Assembly: GCA_019059635.1 (NCBI GenBank)
Contig: JAGVRJ010000013.1
Span: forward strand, 930,001-994,000
DNA length: 64,000 nucleotides
From: Proales similis
Lineage: Eukaryota; Rotifera; Eurotatoria; Ploima; Proalidae
Direction of reading: 5' to 3'
The translations under genes were made by a program, and so were the position numbers. Within the stretch, counting starts at the first letter, position 1; every line of letters begins with the position of its first letter. This document shows, piece by piece, positions 32,395 to 44,601 of this stretch. The notes beneath the pieces are model-generated. The model was given only the letters and a program-made list of their open reading frames with translations, was not told where the DNA came from and did no database searches.

Positions 32395-34756
32395 ATGGCC
32401 GACCAAGCAGAAGACGACGACTTGCTGGACATTGGCGATGGCCTTAGCAAACAGCATTTTATAAACGTCGAACCGTTCCTGGCCCGAAGAGGCGAGTTCT
32501 ACATCCGGGCCCTTGAACAAGACTGGGACGGCACCAAGTCAAGTGAGGTCGGCTCGAGCACCAGATCTTCGGGTCGTCTCACTGGACACTCGTCTTCCCA
32601 AGCCGACTCGTTTGCCGCTCAGATTGAAGAGGCGGCGATCGAAAACGGTCGACGCAGAGTCAGCCAGAGTATGAGTGACATGGCCGAGAACGGTGAGCTG
32701 TCACTGAAAGTTGACTTTAGCACCTACTTGATGGACAAGCCCGAGGAGATAAAGAACAAAGTGCTTCTCAAGGGCGACCTCTACTATCAGGAAGCATTGC
32801 GCCAATTCCGACTCGGCCACTTTGAACAGGCGCTGTTCTCGCTCAGGCTCGCGTTCAATTTCAATTCGTTCAACGTTAAATATTACTTGCTCAAGTGCGA
32901 GGCGTTCATTCAGCTGGCCGACTTTCAAAGCGCCATAGTCACTCTGAACAATCTGATGGCCATGCTGATCGTTTACGCCGATCGAGCCGAGCCCGGCCTC
33001 GACAGCTTAAAACAGAGCATCCACTCCAAGATTGTGTTTTGCCTCACTCTTCAAGGCCAGTCCCATTTCGATCTGACTCGTTACAGTGACGCGCTGCTCT
33101 CATTCCGCAAAGCCTGTGAGCTCAGTCCGGACAATGTGAAACTTGTTGTCAGATGGTAACTTGACTTGTCCTCCCCCCTCCTCTCTCTCTCTCTTTCTCA
33201 GTGTCTCTCAACTTCCGATTTGCCAACAGCATTTCGTGCTTGGTTCAAATGAACAAACTCGACGAGGCCAACGAAGCGCTTGTCTACGCGATGAAGTTGA
33301 CGCAAGATAAGTCGACTCAAACCGATCTGACCGTTCTTCGAGCCAAACTGAAGCTGCTGACTCATCAGGTGACTAGGCAACGAATACAAACCCTTGCGAG
33401 TTGGGACTAAGACACGATGAAAGATAAGCGAAAGCTACTCCGAGCTGAAAATGGCCTTGAGTGCGGACGCGGCGCATGCAGAGGCCAACAAGCTGCTAAG
33501 AGGCATGGAAGAGATGGCGGCCAACTTGCGCAACGAAGGCATTGTCCATCTGCTGGCAAACCGAGGCCAGGAGGCTCTGAACAAATTCTCGGCCTCGATC
33601 ATGTTCGATCCGACTCAGGCCGAGCCTCACTTGCAGCGAGGAATGGTCAACAAACGCTTGGGACGATACATGGCAGCTATTGACGACTTCTTGATGGGAC
33701 TTGAAAAACAAGGCAACGACGTGGACTTGTTCGAACGCTTTCAGCGTCAGATTGTGCTCACCTACAACGAGTTTGCGTTGAGCTGCTATCACAAGGGCAA
33801 ATACGACGATGCCATCGAGCTGCTAAATAAAGCGATCAAGAGCGACCGAAGCGAAAAAGGCTTCTTCCTCAACCGGGGCGACTGCTATTTTAGAAAGGAG
33901 GAAATCGCATTCGCCATTCTGGACTACGAGCAAGCGCTCGAGCTTGATCCCAAAGACAGCGCAGTTCGTTATCGACTCGCCGAAATCTATCACAACTTTG
34001 CACTCGACCAGTACGACCAGAAGCACTACGAGGTTGGGCTCACGTTGGCTTCGGGGTCCAAATCGATTCTACTATTTCACTTTCTATAGGAAGCCAAGAA
34101 GAGCGCCGCCCTGGCTATCGACTACTCGCCCCATGTTTGCCGGTATTATTTAACTCGATCTCGAATCGAATACTTGACCAACGTAAGTGGCCGCAATTGC
34201 CTTTTTCCTGCGCTCTCAATGAGACTGCCGCTTGATTAGAATGTGCAGGGCGCGCAACGGGACCTGTGCAAATGCATTCTGCTCGAGCCGTCCAACAAAG
34301 AAATTCCGTCAATAATCGGCCGGATATTTCCTCAGGAGAACCTGCAGAGTCTGATGTGCTCCCAGATGATGCAAGAGTCTTTTGCACACTTGAGCTCAAT
34401 GGGTGTGCATTGCAAATTCGAGTGAGTGGCAAGTCTTTCTCGTGCGATTTCGATTTAGTCTCACACGTGTTTATGCGATTTCGATTCAAGTCCTCGCCAG
34501 TCGGCTGAGTCGATTAGCAAGACAAAGCCAAAAGAAAGTGCGCGACAGTACCACAACATTCAGCCGCCGTTGAAGAGCGTTCTTGAAGAAGAGGCCGAAA
34601 ATCGACGCCTTGTCGAGGCCAAGAAACTAGTGAGAGCAGCTTTGAGTTAGATTTCAATCCATTTGAGCCTGACACGTCTGTTTGTTGCGCGTTTAGATCA
34701 AGAACTCGTTGAAGCAGCGATACCCGATGGCCTTGAAAAAGACCAACTGTCTCTAG
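32395..34756 (+). CDS. TTC16: TTC16-like tetratricopeptide protein
   Basis: Multi-exon TPR protein starting at ATG 32395 (MADQAEDDDLLDIGDG) and ending TAG 34754-34756. At least eight TPR units run from about residue 125 onward. The best match to TTC16 is at 33760-34010: VLTYNEFALSCYHKGKYDDA, then LLNKAIKSDRSEKGFFLNRG, DYEQALELDPKDSAVRYRLA. A later exon has ICLLEPSNKEIP-type sequence (CKCILLEPSNKEIPSIIGR). TTC16 is poorly characterised and expressed in tissues with motile cilia; the X-box upstream agrees with a ciliary role. Introns lie near 33158-33202, 33370-33450, 34030-34090, 34180-34240, 34423-34490 and 34630-34697. Exact edges were not all confirmed. Confidence 0.8.
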
Positions 34757-35022
34757 TTCGATCTTCTCTTTCCTCTCCAGTGGTCACTTTGTCTTTTGTT
34801 TGTTCTGGCGAAGCGAAATAAACCGCACATGGTCACTAAATGCGTAGATTGCCTAACCAGTCGAAAGAAGAATACATGTGACGAACGAGCGAGACCAATC
34901 TTGATTGGCTGTCGTTTATTTGATTAGTCATTTTCAATGTTAATAATAATCGTTGTCAAAAGGCGACAGCTACGGAGGAGGTTGAGAAAAGTGAAGATTT
35001 CAAAGGAGACTGTTCATTAGAA

Positions 35023-36194
<1,172 letters not shown>

Positions 36195-36858
36195 ACAATA
36201 TCGAACCAGTTCTAAAGCGACTTGCTCTTGCAGTTTTGGTCAATAATTGGATTTTATAAAAACTAAAACACAAGCACCAAAATATTTGAAGAAAGAAGAA
36301 TAGCCAACAAAAAAAGAAAGAAGCAAAGACGGTAATAGAAGAAGTGAAGCAAAAACGTAAAGGAAAATGCCGAAAGAAAAAGAGATAGATCGGTAAATAA
36401 GATGAGAGCAACAGATGTGTGTGTGTGTGTGTAAAATTATCATGCGATAGAGAGATGTTTAAAGTGATTTTAAAGTGATGTTTAAAGTGAGCCAAGAGAG
36501 CAAGTTTCTCTGTCCAAAGTGGACCTCCGTGTGGCGCTGTTCAATTCAATTCTCTTCCTTTCAGAGTGTTCACTTCGAATTGCTGACTGCTCTCGTCGTT
36601 CAAGAGGTTGACGCATCATCATTCGTTAAATGTGGCATTTGGGTCACATTGCTTCTGCTGTTGTTGTTGTTGTTGTTCTAACCGGCGTTTAGAGCGAAAT
36701 TAAATCATCAATGGTTTGTTTAAAAGCAAGCAAGTTGATGAACAATGAATAAGCGGATGCTCGTCAAGCAAGCAGTCTTCATATATTCAGTCAATGTCTA
36801 TCAGTGGAAGAATGGATAACAATTCACTGTTCAGTTATCAGGTCGCGCCTCTGGCGGC
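36195..36858. other. Intergenic between convergent YAP-like and Pax genes
   Basis: 3' UTRs of the two genes. It has A-rich purine sequence at 36250-36400 and a (GT)n near 36416-36432. No exon supported. Confidence 0.5.
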
Positions 36859-38601
36859 TCATTGAGGCGAAACGGCAGACTTGGCCGACTTGGCCGAGCT
36901 TGCAGCTGCTGGCTTGCTGGGATTAGAAGTAGCAGCAGTTCGGTTTGCTGCCGTGCTTGCAGGTGTAGTATTAGTAGTATTAGATGCGTTTGAATGGGTG
37001 ACCACTGCGAGTTGAGCCGAGTTTAGAGAAGCGGCCATGAATGCCAGCAGCGACGGATTTGAGAGGATCGCAGCGGGCGAGAAAGCGGAAGCGCTCGCTG
37101 ACGCTCCGCTCAACAACGGCAAGTAATGTGGCGCTAGAAGATTGCTCGACAGAGCAGGCAAGGCAGAAAGTGAGAGCAGAGCTTGTAGCGGGTGTGCGCC
37201 TGCCGAGAAGGCAGAAAGACCGGCGTTAAGAAGACCATGACTCGATTGGGCCGGTTTCTGCTCTGTCTGATGCAGGGCCTTCGCGTCGCCGTTCAGCAAA
37301 TAATTTATATTGAACCTGTCCTGGCGACCGTTGATTAAAGCGTCTGTGCTTGGCTCGCGCTGCTCTTTGAGTCGCTTCTGTGCCAAGTTCTGGGCGAGTG
37401 TATCCACCGACAGTTTTCGTTTAGATGTTGCACAATTGTTGGCCGCCGCAGCTGCTGCCGACAACTGATGATTGCAATTGGCAGCGCCGTCAATGTTTAT
37501 GAGCGAGTTCGGAGGGGACGGATAGAGCTGTTCAATGGTCTTGAGATCGTTCAGACTGAACGAACCGGCGCCGTGCCCGACCAGTTGGCCGGCCGCCGTC
37601 AAATATTTGTACTTGTTCACACAGGTCTGGCAGCAGCAGTTGCCCTTGTGACGCTGACTCGCCTGTTTATTGCTTGCGCTTTCAAAGTCTGCGTTGCCAC
37701 TCAGCTTGCAGCTATCAGTATCCGAGTTCGCTTGACTTGTCTGATTGTTGTTCTCGTCAAGTTCGCACTTGAGGTTGTACGATTGACAAGGAGTCGTTTG
37801 GCCGTCCTCGCTGCTCTCGGCGTTCAACGAGTCCTCGCTGCTCAAACGGTTCGCATCGTTCGTGCTGCTGTCCAGCGCGCCGTACTCGTTGTCACTATCG
37901 TCATAGTATTTATTTGAACGCACAATTCGATTTATGGAGCTGACACTGGGCAGCTTGTCCTCACTGCAGATTCCGTCCGACTCGAGTCGCTTGCGGATCT
38001 CCCAGGCGAATATTTGCGGGTTAGCTCTCTTGTACTCTCTGATCTTCTTGACCACCTCGGGCGTGGCCACTTTTGGCTTTGAGCCGCCGATCAGGCCCGG
38101 AGACGTGGTTTGAAAGAGGCGATAGCGTTTGAGTATTTTGCTCACGCAGCCGTGCGACACTTGAAGTTTTCGACTTATCTCGCAGGGCCGCACGCCCTGA
38201 TTGGCCAGCTCGACTATTCGCTCGCGAGTCTCCGACGGCAATGGTCGTCCGTTTATGAACTCGCCGCCCAGCTGATTTAACGAGGCTGCGGTCTGACGCG
38301 CCTTGGCCATTGCACTGCTTGCCGATCGGCTTCGATTTGAAGAGTTGGAAGACAGAGTGCCGTTGAGGTTGGGCAGGTACTTGACGTCAACCGATAGGCC
38401 CGCTTCTAGTGGCGCTCTGCAATGCTCGCTGCTCTCCTCAATGTCACTTGAATGTTCCGGCTCGTTATTAGTCTCGTCATTCTCATCGTCCTCGTCGACA
38501 GATGCGCTCGCTTGACTTTGCATTGTTCGCCGTTGTCTTTCTTGTTCTTCGACAACTATCAGCCGCTGCACAGGCTTTCCATTCTCTTCACACTCATTCA
38601 T
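36859..38601 (-). CDS. Pax transcription factor: paired domain and octapeptide, no homeodomain
   Basis: One coding exon of 580 aa. The paired domain spans residues about 110-232 ([84 protein letters not shown]). The usual YYETGS linker is replaced by [10 protein letters not shown]. An octapeptide/eh1-like repression motif, FNINYLLN, lies near residue 430. There is no homeodomain. This fits the homeodomain-less Pax classes (Pax1/9, Pox neuro or the lophotrochozoan Pax-beta group); features of Pax2/5/8 and Pax6 are mixed, so I do not assign a class. The ATG at 38601 is directly preceded by CCACTTTAG, so a 5' exon or spliced leader joins at the start codon. Pax genes normally have introns in the paired box; none is present. 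Confidence 0.9.
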   Translation of the reverse strand: MNECEENGKPVQRLIVVEEQERQRRTMQSQASASVDEDDENDETNNEPEHSSDIEESSEHCRAPLEAGLSVDVKYLPNLNGTLSSNSSNRSRSASSAMAKARQTAASLNQLGGEFINGRPLPSETRERIVELANQGVRPCEISRKLQVSHGCVSKILKRYRLFQTTSPGLIGGSKPKVATPEVVKKIREYKRANPQIFAWEIRKRLESDGICSEDKLPSVSSINRIVRSNKYYDDSDNEYGALDSSTNDANRLSSEDSLNAESSEDGQTTPCQSYNLKCELDENNNQTSQANSDTDSCKLSGNADFESASNKQASQRHKGNCCCQTCVNKYKYLTAAGQLVGHGAGSFSLNDLKTIEQLYPSPPNSLINIDGAANCNHQLSAAAAAANNCATSKRKLSVDTLAQNLAQKRLKEQREPSTDALINGRQDRFNINYLLNGDAKALHQTEQKPAQSSHGLLNAGLSAFSAGAHPLQALLSLSALPALSSNLLAPHYLPLLSGASASASAFSPAAILSNPSLLAFMAASLNSAQLAVVTHSNASNTTNTTPASTAANRTAATSNPSKPAAASSAKSAKSAVSPQ

Positions 38602-39995
38602 CTAAAGTGGCGGACGAAAGCGTGCTTGTTGAAAATTTGTCAATTTGAAAACGGTTTTAGGAAACAAACTGCTTCTGGAAAGTAAAACAACATCGGACAG
38701 ACAGACAATCACGGCCAGACCAAGCGCGCCTGGCAGACAGAACCGAGAGAGAGTCCTGGTGCCTGAGAGCCAAGTAGAATTGAGGTCGACACTCACACGC
38801 ACTCATTCAGAAAGAATAAATTAAGGCTCCATTGGCCCGTAACGGTGCTCGAAAGGCAAATTTTTCGGCCCGTGAAATAAAAATTGCTCATAACCTACAT
38901 TTAAACGCGAAAATAAATATTTATTCAAGCGGAGCAGTTGAAATAAATCCGCAATGGGGGCCGCCAGCTTCTCATAAGTCTCATTCAACTCCCGTCGCGT
39001 GTGTCCGTCAATTGACGCTTTAGTACGCTGCATTCAACTCAAGCGAATCATGATCATCAGATTCTTTTTGTCGTTGTGATTCTAATGATCGTTCAAGTCG
39101 TTAGCGTGCTCGTCGGCGTCATTCTTGCTCTCATTCTTCCAATTCAACTTTGATTCTCTTTGTTTCTCTCGAAACATTCAAACGCCCATTCGCCGGTATA
39201 TTGTTTCACGGTCGATAAAAAGCGTAACGGCCAACGAAAAATAGATGGGAAAAGCGAGAAGCGTTAAAGCGGAAACCGGAGCCCGAATGCAGTCGAATAA
39301 ATTAAGCGAAACTTGCAATTGGACTCTTGATTGAACATTGACGACGAAGCTGAAAGCGCGACCGATAAATGACTCTTGAAAACTGATGATAGCAAGGCAT
39401 GAAACGCCACACGCACACAGATAGAAAAAAATAGAGAGAGAAAAAGGCGAAGGGTTGGAGCATTTTGGTGATAATAGCGACAATGATGATCATAAAAGTG
39501 TAACGGCAAAGTCATCTTCTCTATTTTCTTGTCGAAAAGTAGAGAAAAAAATACGAAAAAGCCGGTCGCGCACCAACTGTTATTATAATAATTAATTCTG
39601 CTGGCAGTTGAGAGGCAGGCCGGTTTCAAAGATAAAGCGAATTGAGTCAATGTTAGCAAACAAAAAAGAAAGAAAGACTCGCGCTAAACTATTTCAAGTG
39701 TCGTCGTTGCTGGCATGACTAGCAGCTTAAGGGCAGGCGTGCGTGCGAACCAAGAGCTGATTCCTTCGTTGTGGCGGCCGCGTTAGCTCTTTATTCAATT
39801 GCACGCACAGTTGGTTGGCCAACTCAAATAAGAGCGAAGAAAAAAAAAGAAAAAGAAGAACGGGAGAGAGGGAGAGAAAGAGGAGATAAGCAAGTAAACC
39901 AACGAGCAACGAGAGGGAGTGTGCATTCGCGCGCGCAAATGCAATCACCCACGTGACTTGATATATAAAGCGGATAGGTATGTGACGGAAGGAAG

Positions 39996-40104
39996 CGTTT
40001 ACCGTCATAATCACAACTTGAAATGAGTTGCCTTGGCCGCAACAGACGGGGTGCCTGGTCTCGTCGATAAAGTGGGCCATTTGCTCGCTCCTGAACATGA
40101 TCAA
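39996..40104 (-). other. Exon-like island upstream of Pax
   Basis: On the minus strand an ATG opens a frame (MIMFRSEQMAHFIDETRHPV, then CCGQGNSFQVVIMT) that ends at a donor ACG|GTAAAC. The composition is coding-like against low-complexity surroundings. Its phase 0 end would join the phase 0 acceptor in front of the Pax ATG (intron about 1.4 kb). No domain is recognised, and it may instead belong to another transcript. Confidence 0.3.
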
Positions 40105-42802
40105 AATCTAGAACTTTGATCGATTCAAAACGCTATTGAGCAAAATTAAGCGTTTAATCAATGAATGATCTCTCTCGACTCACTCAATCAAGCATGCACG
40201 AATCAATCGAGCAAGTTGGTCCAGTTCATGGCTTTAGTTGGCTGACTGGCTCAAAGCAAACGAAAGAACGCTCGAACGACGACGAAGACGACAACGCTTG
40301 ACGAGGCAAACGCTATTCAACATTCGAGCGTGCTTGTCGTCACTCATTCGTTTCCTCATTCGTTGCGCATCTAGCGCTCGCTCGTCCGTTAAACGCGATC
40401 GTCCTCAACATTTGAAAAGCAAAATTTCAATCAAAATAAAACGCGCGAATATCGTCAAGAGCTTTGCGAGGTCGAGACCCAGCCACTGTGTGTGTGAGAG
40501 AGAGAGACGACCGACCGCACGAATAGATGAGATGAGAATTCAAGGAGGGAAAAGAATAAAAACAAAACAGAATGATGATGGTTACTCGCCATTATGGAAT
40601 TGGCATGTTTCATTGCTGCGTTGCAGGCCAATTATTCAAATGAGCATGAACAATAATTGATTGAAATCAATAAGCGCAGAAGAAGAGATTGCAAAAATCG
40701 CATTGCTGACTATTGAGCTGAGTTTTACAAAATCAGGCCATGTCGACAACGCGAAACAAAAAGCAAAGATCGAGCGGGAATCGAGAGAGAGAGAGAGAGG
40801 GCGCGAGATTGTATGATGGCAAGGGAGAATTAAAAAAAAAAACGCGTCATGCATTCAAGTGTGATAGCGGCGCTCTAATGAAATTAGCCGCTCGAATGGC
40901 CCCCAAACCGCTACATATGTGGCCTAAATCGAATTTAGCAAACTCTAGCCTAATTTCATTTGACGGCTTGGCGTGCAGGTACCGGCGTCGATGCATATCG
41001 GCTCGTCGACCTTGCCTCGGCCGCTTATCTTAATCATCCATGCACAACTATTAAATGAGCGATATCGTCTGCGCCTCTTGGCCGTGTGTGGCAACTATGC
41101 GTGCGTGTGTTTAGAGCCAATCTAAACGCCTGGGTGTGAACGTGCGCTGTCTGATGCATGCTCGGAAACTCATCTTTGATGGTCGCTTCCAGGATAAACA
41201 CTCAACGGCGTGTAAGCTTCCAATTTTACTCTGATCCGCTCCTCTTTGATTTTATTTTGGTTTCTCGATTATTGTCCTTCCTCTGCCTGTCTGCTTTTCT
41301 ATTTCTAAAGCAAAACAAAAATTTTTATAAATAAAATTAAAAAGCAACCAAAATATGAATTATGCAATCAATGCGACAGAGACGTTGGAGAGTAAACGGA
41401 TGATGAAGCACGCCGCCTCGATTGCCTTGATTGCAATCCCACTCCCTCTCTCTCTCTCACACGAGCGCACTCGATTGAGAAGAAACACATAGGAAAAATA
41501 AAACGAGACCGTTAGCGGGCGGCTATTGCGTCGCTTGAGCTATTCGCCGCTATAGACACGCGCGCACGCTCTCCCTCTCTCTTGTTATTTTTTTGCTCGC
41601 TTGCTTGCTTTCTCGCGCATCCTCATGAGCCAGCCGCTGAGCTCAGATAAGCGAAACTCAAATAAAATCATGTTTCGCTGGCTGCTCTCTCGTCGCTCCA
41701 GTTCTGACGGTTTCGAGCGCACTGAAGCATAAATAATTGCAAATTATGTTTTAATGTGGTCGAAGGTTGTGCGATGACAAAGCGACACACAAGTGCCGTT
41801 AGTGTTGAAACCGCCGCCCCAGAGACGATTGTTGAAACACGATTCAACCAACCACCAACACGCGAGCAATCGCGGCGTGTCAGCAACGGGAAAAGACGTT
41901 TAATGGAGCATGAATATTAAAATTTCAATGTGTGTGTGTGTGCGCTCGCAAAAGGGGTAAGCGTGCGCATGTGTGTGTGTGTGAGACAGCCAGTATTGGT
42001 GAGTCACTTGATTCGTTCGGGACGAATGGCGCCGGCCCGAACACAGACGAGCGCCATTGCTAAAAGATTAAAAAGTTAAAACGCAGCCCCTAATCGGCCT
42101 ATTCAAGTGGTCACGCTCAACTGATAGCGGGCAGATTGCAGCCTGTTGGATGATGGGCAACGTGTGCACTCCTTGCCTGGCTTTCTGCTGCGTTCAACAA
42201 GTCGAGGTGAACCGTGGCGGTCTAAAAGCCGCTCATCTCTAATTGCTCACTCATGCAAATAGCAAGCCCGTCAAAAAAAGGAGAACAGCGTGCAGCTACA
42301 CCAGCAACAAGCCAGGGCGGCGAGTTGTCGAGCCAAATAATAACAAAACCAACATCAAATAAATATTTATACTTGCATGGCTTATTTAGGCCGCTCTCAT
42401 GTGCCAGCCTTGCAGGCGCTATTTATTTACATATCATTACTATTAATACAATCATTAATAATCCGATTCCGCACTTTTCACTTCATTTGGTCCAAGCCGG
42501 CATCAGTTCACACATTCAAGTTTATGATCATCATCGTTACGCTGTCAATTAAGAAAAAATGCCACTCAATGGTGACTGCTGCGTGAAAGCGGTTAAAAAT
42601 CGCCGCTTTTGAACGCACCCCATGCGAGATGCAGTCGAGCGTTCGCGTTTCATTCGACCGTAATATCCGAGCGTACGGTTCGGAGGCCGTCAAGCAAGCG
42701 TGCCCGCAACTCAGCACACTTCAAACTTGAGCTGGCAAGCGAAAATCAACCTCACTCTGGAGTAATGCGCGCAGAACGAGCGGGAGAGAACTCTGCACAT
42801 AG

Positions 42803-42825
42803 ACACACACACACACACACACATA
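42803..42825 (+). repeat. (CA)n microsatellite
   Basis: About eleven CA units within the gene-poor region. Related (GT)n tracts are at about 41929-41942 and 41970-41984. Confidence 0.9.
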
Positions 42826-43905
42826 CACTAACGAACAAATACAGACGCGCACACCTCAGAGGGAAGGGGAGCGAGGAGCGCACGGTTGTGGTGGCATTGT
42901 GTAAAGTGAAACCGACGTCGGGCCGCGATGAGATTTGGCGTTCGCATGCGTGAACGCTCAGGAGGCCGTTTGCACAATTTCATGACTGAGTGCTTCCTAT
43001 AGTTGGCTATCATCGTAGCTGCGACCCGGTTTTCGCGCCACGAGAGCGTGAACCAAGTTTAACAAACTGACTAGCGAACCGGCTGCCTGAACGACTGATT
43101 GAATGACTGACTGACTTGTTAAACGAGTTGATGGCACTCTCTCGCCAGAGAGAGAGAGAGAGGTGATGCTACTGCCAGGCGGCCTGCAGCGCATTATTTG
43201 AGCTATTAGAGAGAACGCCAAAGTAGCGACTAGTTGAGCCATAAACACCTCATTGAGGCGTGCTGCAATGGCTCACTTGGAATATAACTTGCCGCATCCA
43301 GCATTGTGGCAGCAATGCCAGTGTGGCGGTGAACTAAGCGTCGAAGTCGATCGCAAACATATTCTCACCTCGTTAGGATCCATGATAAAGGTAATAATGA
43401 GCCGGTGCCATTTGAGGGCTCAAATACCGCGAGCCGTGCGCTGGATAATCGCGCAACGCGCAATGATCGAATCACTTGAACGATTAAATGGTTCGTAAAC
43501 AAGCGGTCCGCCTCAAATATTACGCGGGCCATGATGCAAATAAACAAGCAACATGCATCGTTCGTGCTAATCCTGAATCTCCTTTCTCTCGCTGCTCTCT
43601 CTCTCTCTCTCTCTTCATATATCTGCCCCTCGTTCTCTTCTTCTTATGTTGTTTTCTTCTTCGTTTTTTTTTCTTTCGCCTTGTTTTTGTTATTCTACTT
43701 GTTTGCCGCCTGCCTGAGCCGACAACAAGTGTTGCCTGACTGACTGACTGCTCTAAGCCGCGCTCGCCTGCCTCTCACTTACAATCGCTTGCTTTCTAGC
43801 TTGCTCGCTTGCTTGCCTGCCTGACTAACTGGCATTTCCACTAGTGCCATAAATCAGCTCATAATTATAATTATCTATTTTGCGCTTTATTGCTTCTTTG
43901 GCAAG

Positions 43906-43998
43906 CTTCGTGGATTGTGAAAAATCAAATGCCACCGGAGGCAGAGCAAAGTGGCCAAGCTCAAGAAAAAGGCAGCGATTATCTGCTGCCAATAATAA
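43906..43998 (+). other. Exon-like island
   Basis: Follows GGCAAG and reads SWIVKNQMPPEAEQSGQAQE, then KGSDYLLPIITTSQD, ending at the donor GAC|GTAAGG. No family recognised. It could pair with a plus-strand frame at 43268-43390 that ends AAG|GTAATA. Confidence 0.25.
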
Positions 43999-44572
43999 CA
44001 ACAAGCCAAGACGTAAGGAAATTCTCTCAAACGTGTTTAGCTAATTCACGCTCGACTGCATCTCATACTTGCCAGACTCGACTCGCTGATTGGCCAATAA
44101 AAATGAAATATTGACCGAGAAAAGAAGAAAGAGAAGAATGAAACAGTCAGAAAAGTTGAAAGGAAAAGTGAGAAAATTTGGCAAAAATGCACAGCCGTTG
44201 ATTGACATTCGATTAAAAAATAAAAGTTCGATTTGAATGATCCAAGTGGATTAGTAGGGCCAGCAAACAAACATGACCACGAGGTGGTCGAATGGCGCCG
44301 ACTTTTGATAAACTTTGATGATGAATGATGAATTCGATGGGCATGCAAGAGTGATAAATGCGCGAATGACGCGCTCGTTTCAATTAACGCGAAGAGCAGA
44401 AAGATCGCAGCTAGTTGGGCCAAAAGCGCCACCTCGGCAATCAAACCAAACACCGCAAATAGCAAGAGCCGCAATCGCTTGATTGATGTCTGATTCTTGA
44501 GAGAGTTGCATTGAGTGCGAATCGGCCATTTGGCTTGTGCTTTAATAAAGGCCTCACGTTGCCTCCCTCCGT

Positions 44573-44601
44573 CCCTCTCTCTCTCTCTCTCTCTCTCTCT
44601 C
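44573..44601 (+). repeat. (CT)n microsatellite
   Basis: About fourteen CT units in the gene-poor region. Confidence 0.9.
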
